Assembly (NCBI GenBank): GCA_035294085.1
Contig: DATGLP010000008.1
Coordinates: 23,681-87,680 of the forward strand
Direction of reading: 5' to 3'
From: Acidimicrobiales bacterium
GTDB taxonomy: Bacteria > Actinomycetota > Acidimicrobiia > Acidimicrobiales > Bog-793
Length of the DNA stretch: 64,000 nt
This document shows, piece after piece, positions 56,400 through 64,000 of the stretch (positions within the stretch are counted from its first letter, which is position 1; each line of letters opens with the position of its first letter). Both the position numbers and the translations under genes were made by a program. Below the pieces are notes generated by a model that was not told the origin of the DNA, did no database searches, and saw only the letters and a program-made list of their open reading frames with translations.

Positions 56400-59333
56400 G
56401 TGCGGGTCACGCCCGAGGCCACGCGCCCGGCGCACGTGCGGCGCCGCGGGCTCGTCGCCCTCGGCGTGCTCGCCGCGCTCGGCCTGTGCTTCCTCGCAGT
56501 CCAGGCCCTCGCCGACCTCGACATCAACTACCTCTGGTTCCACTACGCCGGCCTCGGCGACGTGTTCGCCACCGTGCTCGGCACGAAGCTCGCGCTCGGC
56601 ACGGTCTTCGTCGCGTTCGCCTTCGGGCTGTTCTGGCTCAACCTCTTCCTCGTCGACAAGGCGGCCGTGCGGGCGCTGCTCACGGCACCGCGGGGCGACC
56701 TCGCCGCGCGCTTCCAGGGCGCCGTCGGCCCGCACGCGCTCGGCGTGCGCACGCTCGTCGCGCTCGTCCTCGCGCTCGCGGTCGGGACGGGCGCGTCCTC
56801 CCAGTGGCAGAACTGGCTCCTGTTCGAGCACGCGGTGCCCTTCGGGATGAAGGACCCCGTCTTCGGGCGGGACGTGAGCTTCTTCGTCTTCCGCCTGCCG
56901 TTCCTCTCCTTCCTCGTCGCCTGGCTCACCGTGGCCCTCCTCGTCGCGCTCGGGCTCAGCGCGCTCGCGCACGGCCTGAACGGCGGCATCAGCGTGCGCA
57001 CCCGTCCGCACCTCGAGCCCCGCGCGCTCGCGCACCTCTCGGCCCTGGCCGGGCTCCTCGCGCTCGAGCGGGCCGCCGCCTACTACTACGTCGACCGGTT
57101 CTCGCTCGAGGTCTCCGGCTCGGGGGTCGTCGCCGGGGCCGGCTACACGGCGCTGCACGTCCGGCTCCCGGCGATCACGCTGCTCGCCGTCGTGTGCCTG
57201 GTCGCCTTCGTCCTGCTGACCTTCAACGCCTACCAGCGGACGCTCGCGCTGCCGGCGATCGCCCTCGGTCTGTGGGGCTTCCTCGCCCTCGTGATCGGCG
57301 TGCTCTACCCGGCGGTGATGCAGCTGCTCAAGGTGACCCCCTCGCAGAGCCTCCTCGAGCGCCCCTACATCGAGCGCAACATCGCGGCGACGAGGTTCGC
57401 GATGGGGATCGACCACGTCGTGTCGCACCTGCTGCCGGCCAACGAGGACCTCACGCCCGGCGTGCTCCTGCGGTACGCGGCGACGCTGGACGCGACCGAG
57501 CTGTGGGACCCGCAGCTCGCCGGGTCGGCGTTCTCGAGGCTGCAGGACGCCCGCGGCTACTACCGTCTCACGCCGCCCGCCGTCGACCGCTACGTCGTCG
57601 GCGGGACGCTCACCCCCGTCCTCGTCAGCGCGCGCGCCCTCGACCCCGCTCGGCTGGCACGCCCGACCTGGGTGAACGACCACCTGCGCTTCACGCACGG
57701 GATCGGCGCGGTCGTCGCCGAGGGCAACGGGGCGTCGGCGACCGGGGCGCTGCGCTTCCTCGTCTCGAACGTGCCGCCGAGCGCGTCGAGCCCGGTGCTG
57801 CGCCTCGCGCAGCCCGACGTCTACTTCGCGCCCGGGGAGAACCACTACGTGGTCGTCGACACGAAGGAGCAGTCGGCCGGCGCGACCTCGGGCGAGGTCC
57901 GACGCGACTCGGCGGCCGACGCCAGCGACACCGGCATCCCGCTGCGGCCGCTCAGCACGCGGCTCGCGTTCGCGATCCGCTTCGGCGATCCGAACCTGCT
58001 CGTCTCCAACCTCGTCACGGCCCGCTCGCGCCTCCTCTACCTCACCGACGTACGCGCCCTCGTGGAGAAGGCGCTCCCGTTCCTCAGGGTCGACGCCAAC
58101 CCCTACCCCGTGCTCGTCCCGCACGGCCCCCTCGACTGGATGGTGGACGCCTACACGACGAGCGACTCCTTCCCCTACGGGGAGCCCGCGTCGACGAGTG
58201 GCCTCGCGGCGACGAGCGGGCTGAAGGGTCGGTTCGACTACGTGCGAGACGCGGTGAAGGTGGTCGTCAACGCCGCCACCGGCAGGCTCGAGGCCTACGT
58301 GGTCGCTCCTTCGGACCCGCTCGTCCAGGCCTACGAGCGGATCTTCCCCGGCTTGTTCCACCCGCTCTCGCAGATGCCGGCCGTGCTGCGCGCCCACCTG
58401 CGCTACCCGCAGGACCTCCTGCTCGTGCAGGCCGAGATGTACGGCACCTACCACGTCACGAACCCCGCCAGCTTCTACAGCCTGGCGGACGCCTGGGCGC
58501 CGTCGCAGGGCTCGGGCGTCGCGGGACCGGGATCTCGCGTCGCGTCCGCCCTGCCCGACGAGCCCTCCTACGAGCTGCTCCAGCTTCCCGACGAGCCCTC
58601 CCTCCAGTTCAGCCTCGTCGAGCCGCTGGTGCGCGCCAGCCCAGCCGGGTCGCTGCAGCAGCTCGCCGGGCTCTTCATCGCCGACTCGAGCCCCGCCGCG
58701 TACGGGCGCCTCGAGGTCCTCCAGACGCCAGGCCGCCGCCTCGTCGACGGGCCGGGGCTCGTAGGTGCGGCGCTGCTCGGCGACGCGACTGTCTCCCGAG
58801 AGCTCGCGAGCCTCGAACGGTCGGGGTCACGCGTCGTCCTCGGCTCGGTCGTGGTGCTCCCGATCGCCGACTCCGTCCTCTACGTGCGCCCGGTCTACGC
58901 GGTCTCCCTGCAGGCCGGCTACCCCGAGCTGGCCGCCGTCGCCGTCGTCTACGGCAGGCGCGTGGCGATGGCCGCGACGCTCGGCGAGGCGATCGGCCAG
59001 CTCTTCGGCTCGAACGCCGCGCTCGGCGCCGGGCCGTCGACGAGCGGCGGGGTGACGGTGCCGAACGCGGCAGGCGCTCTCGTCGCGACGGCGCTGCACG
59101 ATCTCGACCTCGCCCAGGCCGCGCTCGCTCGAAGGAACCTCGGGACCTACCAGCGCGACGTCGCGGAGGCGGTCGCGGCGCTCACGACGGCGAACCGGCT
59201 CTTCAGGGTCGCGAAGTCAGCCTCGTCACCGTCGCAAACCACACCCGCGGCGGCAGTGCCGGCACCCGCGGGTGCCGGGACGAGTAGTCGGGGGGGTGCA
59301 GGACCCGTCGGCAGGACGCTCGAGGCCGGCTGA
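56400..59333 (+). CDS. UPF0182 family membrane protein
   Basis: A 977-residue protein of the UPF0182 family (Rv3193c/Rv0064-like). Seven hydrophobic helices occupy about residues 20-320, with the family segment LADLDINYLWFHYAGLGDVF after the first helix. The rest is a large outside domain with YIERNIAATRFAMGID, QDARGYYRLTPPAVDRY, PYPVLVPHGPLDWMVDAYT and RLEAYVVAPSDPLVQAY. It ends in a Ser/Ala/Pro-rich tail. The GTG directly follows the stop of the DivIVA-like gene, so they are cotranscribed. Biochemical function is unknown. Confidence 0.9.
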   Translation: MRVTPEATRPAHVRRRGLVALGVLAALGLCFLAVQALADLDINYLWFHYAGLGDVFATVLGTKLALGTVFVAFAFGLFWLNLFLVDKAAVRALLTAPRGDLAARFQGAVGPHALGVRTLVALVLALAVGTGASSQWQNWLLFEHAVPFGMKDPVFGRDVSFFVFRLPFLSFLVAWLTVALLVALGLSALAHGLNGGISVRTRPHLEPRALAHLSALAGLLALERAAAYYYVDRFSLEVSGSGVVAGAGYTALHVRLPAITLLAVVCLVAFVLLTFNAYQRTLALPAIALGLWGFLALVIGVLYPAVMQLLKVTPSQSLLERPYIERNIAATRFAMGIDHVVSHLLPANEDLTPGVLLRYAATLDATELWDPQLAGSAFSRLQDARGYYRLTPPAVDRYVVGGTLTPVLVSARALDPARLARPTWVNDHLRFTHGIGAVVAEGNGASATGALRFLVSNVPPSASSPVLRLAQPDVYFAPGENHYVVVDTKEQSAGATSGEVRRDSAADASDTGIPLRPLSTRLAFAIRFGDPNLLVSNLVTARSRLLYLTDVRALVEKALPFLRVDANPYPVLVPHGPLDWMVDAYTTSDSFPYGEPASTSGLAATSGLKGRFDYVRDAVKVVVNAATGRLEAYVVAPSDPLVQAYERIFPGLFHPLSQMPAVLRAHLRYPQDLLLVQAEMYGTYHVTNPASFYSLADAWAPSQGSGVAGPGSRVASALPDEPSYELLQLPDEPSLQFSLVEPLVRASPAGSLQQLAGLFIADSSPAAYGRLEVLQTPGRRLVDGPGLVGAALLGDATVSRELASLERSGSRVVLGSVVVLPIADSVLYVRPVYAVSLQAGYPELAAVAVVYGRRVAMAATLGEAIGQLFGSNAALGAGPSTSGGVTVPNAAGALVATALHDLDLAQAALARRNLGTYQRDVAEAVAALTTANRLFRVAKSASSPSQTTPAAAVPAPAGAGTSSRGGAGPVGRTLEAG
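59259..59278. repeat. 20-bp perfect palindrome in UPF0182 3' end
   Basis: CCGGCACCCG followed immediately by CGGGTGCCGG, a 20-bp perfect palindrome inside the coding sequence of the low-complexity tail. It may be a by-product of Pro/Ala/Gly codons or part of transcript 3'-end structure. Confidence 0.5.
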
Positions 59334-59347
59334 GGTGGCGGCCGGCC
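59324..59347 (+). terminator. possible terminator hairpin
   Basis: GGCCGGC (59324-59330) and GCCGGCC (59341-59347) flank a 10-nt loop that contains the UPF0182 stop codon. There is no U-tract. Confidence 0.3.
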
Positions 59348-59663
59348 GTATCTCTCGTCCGGGCGGGCACAAGGGAGGAATCGGCAGTCGGCTCACTTCC
59401 GGACCGCCGAGCCCTCGGAGGCTGAGCCGGCGAGGATGGCGGCCAAGTGCCGATGGTTCGCCTGCGAGACGGCGGACGAAGAATCATCGATTGGCGCGCC
59501 CTGCCCGCGCGACCCGGAGCTCGTCAGGGCCGAGAGCTCCGGCGCGGCGCGCGCTCGCCCGGTGTCCGCTTTGTCGAGTGCGTCGATGTCGTCACGCCGG
59601 TGGCTGGCGACGGGTGCCCGTCCGACGACAGCTGCGCTGCTCGGTCGGGTATCGCGGTGCTGC
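59348..59663. other. intergenic region before tRNA-fMet
   Basis: Roughly 315 bp with only short open frames in several registers and no protein family recognised. The GC content begins to fall here. Confidence 0.4.
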
Positions 59664-59669
59664 TACACT
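59664..59669 (+). promoter_or_regulatory. -10 element of initiator tRNA gene
   Basis: TACACT lies 11 nt before the first base of the tRNA. No clear -35 is seen. Confidence 0.5.
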
Positions 59670-59680
59670 GACGACAGCGC

Positions 59681-59757
<77 letters not shown>

Positions 59758-59985
59758 GGAGGTCTTCACGTTTGACCTCGCTCCATCCTCACGTTTGGGT
59801 GTGACACCCTCGGGCGGCCCCTCGGTGGGCCGTTCGTCGCTTCCGGGGCGTATCGAGTCCGTGGCGGACGAGACGACCTCCGAACGCGGGCGTGATGACG
59901 GCGGTGCGTTCGGTGCGGTGCGGACGAGCTCGGCAAGGGTCGGCTGCCGACGTGCTGGCGGTCTCGGCTGGCGTGGTGTGCTTCG

Positions 59986-60273
59986 CCCGGCCTCCTCGAG
60001 CTCGTGGGCCTCGAAGGCGTCGACGAGGCCGAGGTTCACGACCACGGAGGCACACGCGACGAACAGGGCGAGCGGGGTGAGGCCCGTGAGCTTGCACCAG
60101 CCGCGCACGTCGAGGTTGATCCGCGCTGGGTCGTCGAGGTGAGAGTTGGAGTGCTCGACGGCGCTGCGCCTGCGTAAGGCATCCTGCGAGCGCATCCAGA
60201 AGACTGCAGCGGCCATCGTGCCGGCCTTCGAGCCCGCAGGACAGGAGGAGGACGCGGCGTAAGCCGTCTCCTC
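59986..60273 (-). pseudogene. transposase C-terminal remnant
   Basis: An open minus-strand frame with no proper start (preceded in frame by a stop at 60274-60276) reads FWMRSQDALRRRSAVEHSNS, then INLDVRGWCKLTGLTPLALF and VACASVVVNLGLVDAFEAHE. This resembles the C-terminal end of a transposase; I cannot name the IS family. The frame continues into the antisense of the tRNA, which is not part of the protein. Nothing of the N-terminal catalytic region is visible, so this is a fragment. Confidence 0.45.
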
Positions 60274-60298
60274 CTAGCTCGCCTGCGGCGTGCTGTGC

Positions 60299-60304
60299 GA
60301 CAAT
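60299..60304 (+). promoter_or_regulatory. -10 element of leaderless mrr-like gene
   Basis: GACAAT ends 6 nt before the ATG at 60311; the geometry matches the leaderless genes of the core region, though the hexamer starts with G. Confidence 0.4.
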
Positions 60305-60310
60305 CGGCTC

Positions 60311-61201
60311 ATGGCAGCCACGACCATCCCGCAGTATCACGAGCTGATGTGGCCAGTGTTGACTGCTCTCAGGGAGTTGGGCGGTTCTGCCACGGTCAAG
60401 GAGATGTACGAGCGGGTCGTTGAAGACGAGCACCTCTCCGAGGACCAGCAGGCTGTCTCGACCAAGGATGGCCGCATGTCCGAAATTGAGTACCGCCTCC
60501 ACTGGGCGAGGACTCACTTGAAGGGAATCGGCGCGATCGAGAATAGTGCTCGTGGTGTGTGGACGCTAACGGAGAAGGGCCAGACGATCACGCCGGACCA
60601 GATGCGGGCCGATACGAAGGCGTATCGAAACGAAGTGCAGCGGCGAGCGAAACAGAAGCAGGCTTCGAATGACAGAGCCGCGGAAGCTGGCGATGAGGAG
60701 TTGGAGACCTGGAAGGACCAGCTCATCGCCCGGCTCCTCATCATCCCGCCGGATGGCTTCGAACGACTCGCTCAGCGACTGCTTCGTGAGGCTGGATTCG
60801 TGAACGTCACGGTGCTCGGGCGAAGCGGGGATGGAGGCATCGACGGCGTCGGGGTGTACCGATTGTCCTTCGTCTCGTTTCCCGTCTACTTCCAGTGTAA
60901 GCGCTACAAAGGAACCGTGACGGCAGGCGCGGTCCGAGACTTTCGAGGCGCCATGGCAGGCCGTGGAGAGAAGGGTCTCCTCATCACTACCGGTTCCTTC
61001 ACCAAGGACGCTCAGAACGAGGCCAGTCGTGACGGAGCTCCCCCTGTCGAGCTGATCGACGGGGATCGGCTCTGCGACCTCCTCCGTGACTACCGGCTCG
61101 GCGTGGATGTCCGAGAGCGCGTCGAGTTTGAGGTTGCGCTCGATTCCTCGTTCTTTGACGAGTACGATTCCGCCGATGCTGCCGGTCTGACACCTGCGTG
61201 A
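60311..61201 (+). CDS. Mrr-type restriction endonuclease
   Basis: A 296-residue protein with the two domains of Mrr enzymes: an N-terminal winged helix (about 1-90, MWPVLTALRELGGSATVKEM, WTLTEKGQTIT) and a PD-(D/E)xK nuclease (about 150-265) with LAQRLLREAGFVNVTVLGRS, GDGGIDGVGV and the catalytic VYFQCKRYKG, then GLLITTGSFTKDAQNEA. Mrr enzymes cut modified or foreign DNA without a cognate methylase (type IV), and no methylase is present here. The ATG at 60311 is preferred over a TTG/CTG-type start at 60290. GC and codon use are clearly lower than in the core genes, indicating acquisition. Confidence 0.88.
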   Translation: MAATTIPQYHELMWPVLTALRELGGSATVKEMYERVVEDEHLSEDQQAVSTKDGRMSEIEYRLHWARTHLKGIGAIENSARGVWTLTEKGQTITPDQMRADTKAYRNEVQRRAKQKQASNDRAAEAGDEELETWKDQLIARLLIIPPDGFERLAQRLLREAGFVNVTVLGRSGDGGIDGVGVYRLSFVSFPVYFQCKRYKGTVTAGAVRDFRGAMAGRGEKGLLITTGSFTKDAQNEASRDGAPPVELIDGDRLCDLLRDYRLGVDVRERVEFEVALDSSFFDEYDSADAAGLTPA

Positions 61202-61598
61202 ACCCCGTTGCAATGCGTGTCACCTGATTGTCCCCCTCTTCCGAGGCGTCATGCCCCTCGGGATGGTTGGCTGATTCGTCGCCAAATCTCTGCCGGGCCA
61301 CGTCGTCGTTGACGTGGTGTAGATCGTCTACGAACGCCCTACGGTCATCGTTGCTCTTCCCCGGTATTAGCCCGCTGCCCCTTCGCTGCAAGGATTGCGT
61401 CCCGCTGAGTGGTGGGGATCACGATCTCGAATCCCTAGGGCTCGGTGGGATGCGATCTTGACCCCCGCTCCCATGGCCGGTTAGGGTTCAAAGAGCGGCT
61501 GAACCGGGAGATCTGTCGCAGGACCGACATGGTCGGTGTCTTCCCTGATCGGAGCTCGATCATTTGGCTCATCGGCGCCGTCTGAGGTCTGCACGTAG
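61202..61598. other. accessory region without a recognisable gene
   Basis: About 400 bp. A minus-strand frame up to 61391 reads FVDDLHHVNDDVARQRFGDE but matches no family I know. TTGACC (61458-61463) and TAGGGT (61482-61487), 18 bp apart, look like a promoter pointing toward the sigma-factor remnant. Confidence 0.35.
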
Positions 61599-61814
61599 AC
61601 CGAAGCCGTTGTCCACAAAGTCCTCGCCAACCGGACCCCGGGCGCCGTCGTCACGAAGGAAGCCGGGGCCCTCTCGGTGATGGGCTTGACCGTCATTGAC
61701 GGGCAGATTGACGAGATCGAGATCCTCCGCGACCCCGCCCGCCTCGACTGCCTCGAGCCCTCTGGTTCGCGCGGCCGCCACGAGGGGCGAGCGGCAGCTC
61801 TGGCTACGTCGTGA
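61599..61814 (+). pseudogene. C-terminal fragment of an ECF sigma factor (ECF41/SigJ-like)
   Basis: An open frame of 71 codons, bounded upstream by an in-frame TAG and without a start, reads VLANRTPGAVVTKEAGALSV, MGLTVIDGQIDEIEILRDPA and RLDCLEP. This is the characteristic end of the SnoaL-like C-terminal domain of ECF41/SigJ sigma factors (typically V.GFTV..G.I..I.I..DP.RL). The sigma-2 and sigma-4 domains are absent, so it is a decayed remnant. Confidence 0.6.
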
Positions 61815-61846
61815 CCGGCTGTCCCTCCGGCGGATCGGACACGTGT

Positions 61847-61864
61847 GGTAGCAGTTCTGCTACC
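61847..61864. promoter_or_regulatory. palindromic operator of the toxin-antitoxin pair
   Basis: GGTAGCAG, TT, CTGCTACC: a perfect 8-bp inverted repeat ending 2 nt before the antitoxin ATG. Antitoxins of this class usually repress their own operon through such a site. Confidence 0.7.
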
Positions 61865-61866
61865 AT

Positions 61867-62118
61867 ATGGACGTGGGCAATATCGCACAGAAGGAGTTGC
61901 GGAACAACGTCGGCCAGGTGCTCCGTCGGGCCGAGGCCGGCGAGATCATCACCGTGACCGTCGCCGGTCGTCCCGTGGCCGAGCTCGGCCCAGTGCATCG
62001 CCGCCGGTGGGTTCGCGGTGCTGCACTCGCCGCTATCTGGCGTTCAGAGGCGCCACGAGGGCTGGAGGTCGACCTCGAGCGACTGCCGGCCGGCGTCGTG
62101 GACCCCTTCGCTTCGTGA
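61867..62118 (+). CDS. antitoxin, Phd/YefM (prevent-host-death) family
   Basis: An 83-residue antitoxin. The N-terminal DNA-binding fold is NIAQKELRNNVGQVLRRAEAGE, followed by IITVTVAGRPVAELGPV, both typical of Phd/YefM-type VapB proteins. The C-terminal half (ALAAIWRSEAP to DPFAS) is the toxin-neutralising tail. The ATG comes 2 nt after the operator, and the stop overlaps the toxin start by GTGA. Confidence 0.88.
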   Translation: MDVGNIAQKELRNNVGQVLRRAEAGEIITVTVAGRPVAELGPVHRRRWVRGAALAAIWRSEAPRGLEVDLERLPAGVVDPFAS

Positions 62119-62504
62119 GGGCCCTACTCGACACATCGGTGCTCATCGGGGAGCTGCCCCCGCCTGAGGAGGTCGAGGCCGCGATCAGCGTCGTTTCGAT
62201 CACCGAGCTGCACTTCGGTGTCCTCATCGCTGACGACGATGACGAGCGGGCGCGCCGCATCGCTCGGCTCTCAGCGATCGAGGCGACGTTCGACCCCCTG
62301 CCTGTGAGCGTCGACATCGCGCGTGTCTGGGGTCAGCTCGCCGCCGCGGTGGCCCGTCGTGGTGGCAACCCGAGACGGCGTGAGCTCGACCTCGCCATCG
62401 CGGCCACCGCGCGCGTTGAAGGAGTGCCCCTCCTCACCGAGAACGTTGGCGACTTCCAGATCATTCACGACCTCGTCGACGCTCGGCGACTCTCCGACCG
62501 TTAG
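62115..62504 (+). CDS. vapC: toxin, VapC-type PIN-domain ribonuclease
   Basis: A 129-residue PIN nuclease expected to cleave tRNA or rRNA when free of antitoxin. The acidic site is complete: Asp6 (ALLDTSVLIGE), Glu31 (VSITELHFGVL), Asp92 (RRRELDLAIAATA) and Asp113 (LTENVGDFQII). The GTG at 62115 overlaps the antitoxin stop (GTGA), giving the canonical order and coupling. The same frame is open upstream across the antitoxin, but that is a shadow. Confidence 0.9.
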   Translation: MRALLDTSVLIGELPPPEEVEAAISVVSITELHFGVLIADDDDERARRIARLSAIEATFDPLPVSVDIARVWGQLAAAVARRGGNPRRRELDLAIAATARVEGVPLLTENVGDFQIIHDLVDARRLSDR

Positions 62505-62529
62505 TTCGGAGCGAGGTCGTACGAACGTG

Positions 62530-62589
62530 GAACCAGTGTCCCGATTGGGTGAGGCTCCGGGGGCGCCTCCGAGGAACCCAGGGTGGTTC
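62530..62589 (+). other. nested inverted repeats after vapC
   Basis: Three nested arms: GAACCA/TGGTTC (62530-62535, 62584-62589), TGGGT/ACCCA (62546-62550, 62576-62580) and GAGGC/GCCTC (62551-62555, 62565-62569) with a 9-nt apical loop. The layout could form a bulged stem in RNA. It may be the terminator of the toxin-antitoxin operon or an uncharacterised structured element. Confidence 0.4.
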
Positions 62590-62912
62590 AAGGCCGCCGG
62601 AGGCCCGACCCTGCGGCCTGACAGCGCTCGTCGCCGAAGAGCACCGCGTCGGGCCAGTTCCGTCCAGTTCAGCGACGACGCCGTCAGCATCCCGACGGCC
62701 AAGCACCCGTCGATGTGTAGACCGACCACCGCTGTCGGACGAAGCAGGGGGAGCGCCCTCGAGCACCTGACCCCCCCATTGGCCACACTCAGAGCCAGGG
62801 AGTGCAGAGCCAGGCCGTCGCGAGCTTCGATTATCAGAAAGCGCGACGTTCGTGTGATCGACCACAGGGGAATCGCAGCTGCCCGCCGCTGCGCCATATC
62901 GTCGGCAGAGAC
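62590..62912. other. region without a recognisable gene
   Basis: Only overlapping short frames in all registers; nothing matches a family I know. TATCGT at 62897-62902 may be the -10 for the next gene. Confidence 0.4.
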
Positions 62913-63506
62913 ATGATGCCGGTTGCTTATGATTCGCAGACAGCCTTGGTCGTGGTGGACCTCCAGAATGACTTCGTCGACCCGGCCGGCTCGCTCTTCG
63001 TTCCGGGCGCCGACAGACTCGTCGAAGCCGCCAACGCCGAGATCCGCGACGCCCGGGAGGCGGGTGCGCTCGTCGTCTACACGCAGGACTGGCATCCGGC
63101 GCAGACTCCGCACTTCGTCACGAGCGGCGGTCGGTGGCCGGTCCACTGCGTCGCGGGGAGCTGGGGAGCGCAGTTCCAACCAGGACTCACGCTGGAGGGT
63201 GAGGTAGTACGCAAGGGCACCGGGGGAGAGGACGGTTACTCTGCCTTCAGTGTTCGTGACCCAGCAACGGGCCGCACCACCTCGACGGAATTGGAGGCGC
63301 TGCTGCGTCGGTGGGGCATCGAACGGGTGGTGGTGATCGGCGTTGCCACCGACTACTGCGTGCGCGAGTCGGCACTCGATGCGCTCCGCCTCGGATTCGA
63401 CGTCAGTGTGATGACGTCCGCGGTGCGAGCGGTGGACGAGCCACCGGGCACGGGTGACGCAGCTCTCGCGGAGCTCGCCGCGGCCGGGGCGCACCTCGTC
63501 CCGTGA
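62913..63506 (+). CDS. nicotinamidase/isochorismatase-family hydrolase
   Basis: A 197-residue cysteine hydrolase. The catalytic triad is Asp16 (VVVDLQNDFVDPAG), Lys101 (VVRKGTGGEDGYSAF) and Cys149 (VIGVATDYCVRESALDALR). Metal ligands of the PncA type are present at Asp59, His61, His67 (TQDWHPAQTPHF) and His78, so nicotinamide to nicotinate (NAD salvage) is the best guess over isochorismate. The frame is open to 62802, but the ATG at 62913 (or the adjacent ATG at 62916) fits the family start. No ribosome-binding site is evident. Confidence 0.88.
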   Translation: MMPVAYDSQTALVVVDLQNDFVDPAGSLFVPGADRLVEAANAEIRDAREAGALVVYTQDWHPAQTPHFVTSGGRWPVHCVAGSWGAQFQPGLTLEGEVVRKGTGGEDGYSAFSVRDPATGRTTSTELEALLRRWGIERVVVIGVATDYCVRESALDALRLGFDVSVMTSAVRAVDEPPGTGDAALAELAAAGAHLVP

Positions 63507-63684
63507 TCCACTGACGGACGCGAGTGCAGAGCCCTCTCGCGCGCGCCGGCGTCGATTGGACCGAGCCTGCCTCATTGCTCAAATGGCTGCCGAGGCCGCG
63601 CGCTCCGACCGAGGGGCGGCACCCGGTGGTAGTGGGGGGCGGTGGAGCGACGCGCGAGGGCGCGGGAAGAACCGGATCGGTCCT

Positions 63685-64000
63685 TCAGATCCCGAGGACG
63701 ACCTCCGCGCCGAGCTCATAGCCAGTCGTGTACTCGATCCTTCGCACGCGGCCTGCGTCGACGAGGTCGGCCTCAGCGAGGCGCACGAGCTCGAGGACAT
63801 GGTCGGGCGCGCGCACGGTGAGGTGCTCGACCTCGGCGCGCATCGACGCTTTCGCCTGTGTCTTCGCCCGCCGTACCTCGCCGAGCACGGCGCCGGTGTG
63901 GTCGAGGAGGGCAGCTGGTACGTCAGGCCCGGGGGCCTCGAGCTCGGCAGGATCCGGCCAAGGAGCGCGATGGATGGAACCGTCGTGCCACCAGGACCAG
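63685..64000 (-). CDS. valS: valyl-tRNA synthetase, 3' end
   Basis: The last 104 or so codons of valS run in from the right edge on the minus strand. WSWWHDGSIHRAPWPDPAEL is the end of the anticodon-binding domain, and VLGEVRRAKTQAKASMRAEV is the family's C-terminal region, continuing to a TGA at 63685. The GTG inside it at 63888 is not a real start. It marks the return of core sequence after the accessory stretch. The protein stops without the long C-terminal coiled coil of some ValRS. Confidence 0.88.
   Translation of the reverse strand, partial: WSWWHDGSIHRAPWPDPAELEAPGPDVPAALLDHTGAVLGEVRRAKTQAKASMRAEVEHLTVRAPDHVLELVRLAEADLVDAGRVRRIEYTTGYELGAEVVLGI

Noticed and set aside
54597..58454. Minus-strand 1285-residue open frame opposite the DivIVA-like and UPF0182 genes
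   Set aside because: Low-complexity Arg/Glu/Gly/Asp/His composition with no motif; a GC-rich shadow. The same applies to the long frames at 2711-5728 and 15016-17835.
60999..61391. Minus-strand 130-residue frame behind mrr
   Set aside because: Half of it is antisense to mrr and the rest matches no family; mentioned only as part of the gap description.
62271..63575. Minus-strand 434-residue frame across vapC and the nicotinamidase
   Set aside because: Antisense to two well-supported genes and without any recognisable motif.
63524..63721. Plus-strand 65-residue frame near the right end
   Set aside because: Partly antisense to valS, low complexity, no start signal.

Overview
The window is chromosomal DNA from a very high-GC actinobacterium. 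G or C fills almost every third codon position, GTG starts are common, and there are two WhiB regulators, a RamB-like regulator, a mycobacterial-type succinate dehydrogenase, GuaB3, and a zincin / PDZ-Lon / UPF0182 neighbourhood known from mycobacteria. Unlike mycobacteria it also carries an MreB-like ATPase, and gene content and order suggest a deep-branching class such as Acidimicrobiia. That placement is inference from gene content only.

Layout. Positions 1-2793 hold the end of the ribosomal/RNA polymerase locus (rpoA, rplQ, truA, rplM, rpsI). Positions 2801-12327 hold amino-sugar and wall-precursor synthesis (glmM, glmS, alr), acpS, the NAD(P)HX repair enzyme nnr, a family-4 uracil-DNA glycosylase and the t6A cluster tsaE-tsaB-rimI-tsaD. 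Next come groESL under a textbook promoter with a CIRCE operator, a CoA-pyrophosphatase-type NUDIX gene, guaB3, guaA and pcrA, interleaved with three large polytopic membrane proteins. Positions 26207-43561 are almost entirely central carbon and one-carbon metabolism: sucCD, purN-purH, folD, metF, icd, the glyoxylate bypass aceB-aceA with a divergent RamB-type regulator, mdh and the sdh operon. A MoxR/VWA pair, two WhiB genes and a formiminotransferase follow.

Positions 49263-59333 form an envelope-flavoured cluster: a zincin-family protein and an HtrA-like protein that both appear to have lost catalytic residues, an MreB/Hsp70-fold ATPase preceded by a 7-codon leaderless leader ORF, a HEAT-repeat protein, a PDZ-Lon protease, a DivIVA-type coiled-coil protein with a phage Mu gpF-like zinc tail, and a UPF0182 membrane protein. 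I regard this as the most interesting part of the window.

The initiator tRNA gene (59681-59757) marks a boundary. The next 4 kb has visibly lower GC and is accessory: a transposase remnant, an Mrr-type restriction endonuclease, the tail of an ECF sigma factor, a VapBC-type toxin-antitoxin pair and a nicotinamidase-like hydrolase. Core sequence resumes with the 3' end of valS on the minus strand at the right edge.

A recurring theme is leaderless transcription. At least a dozen transcription units have a TANNNT hexamer ending 6-8 nt before the start codon and no Shine-Dalgarno sequence. Genes inside operons are typically joined by ATGA, GTGA or TGATG overlaps.
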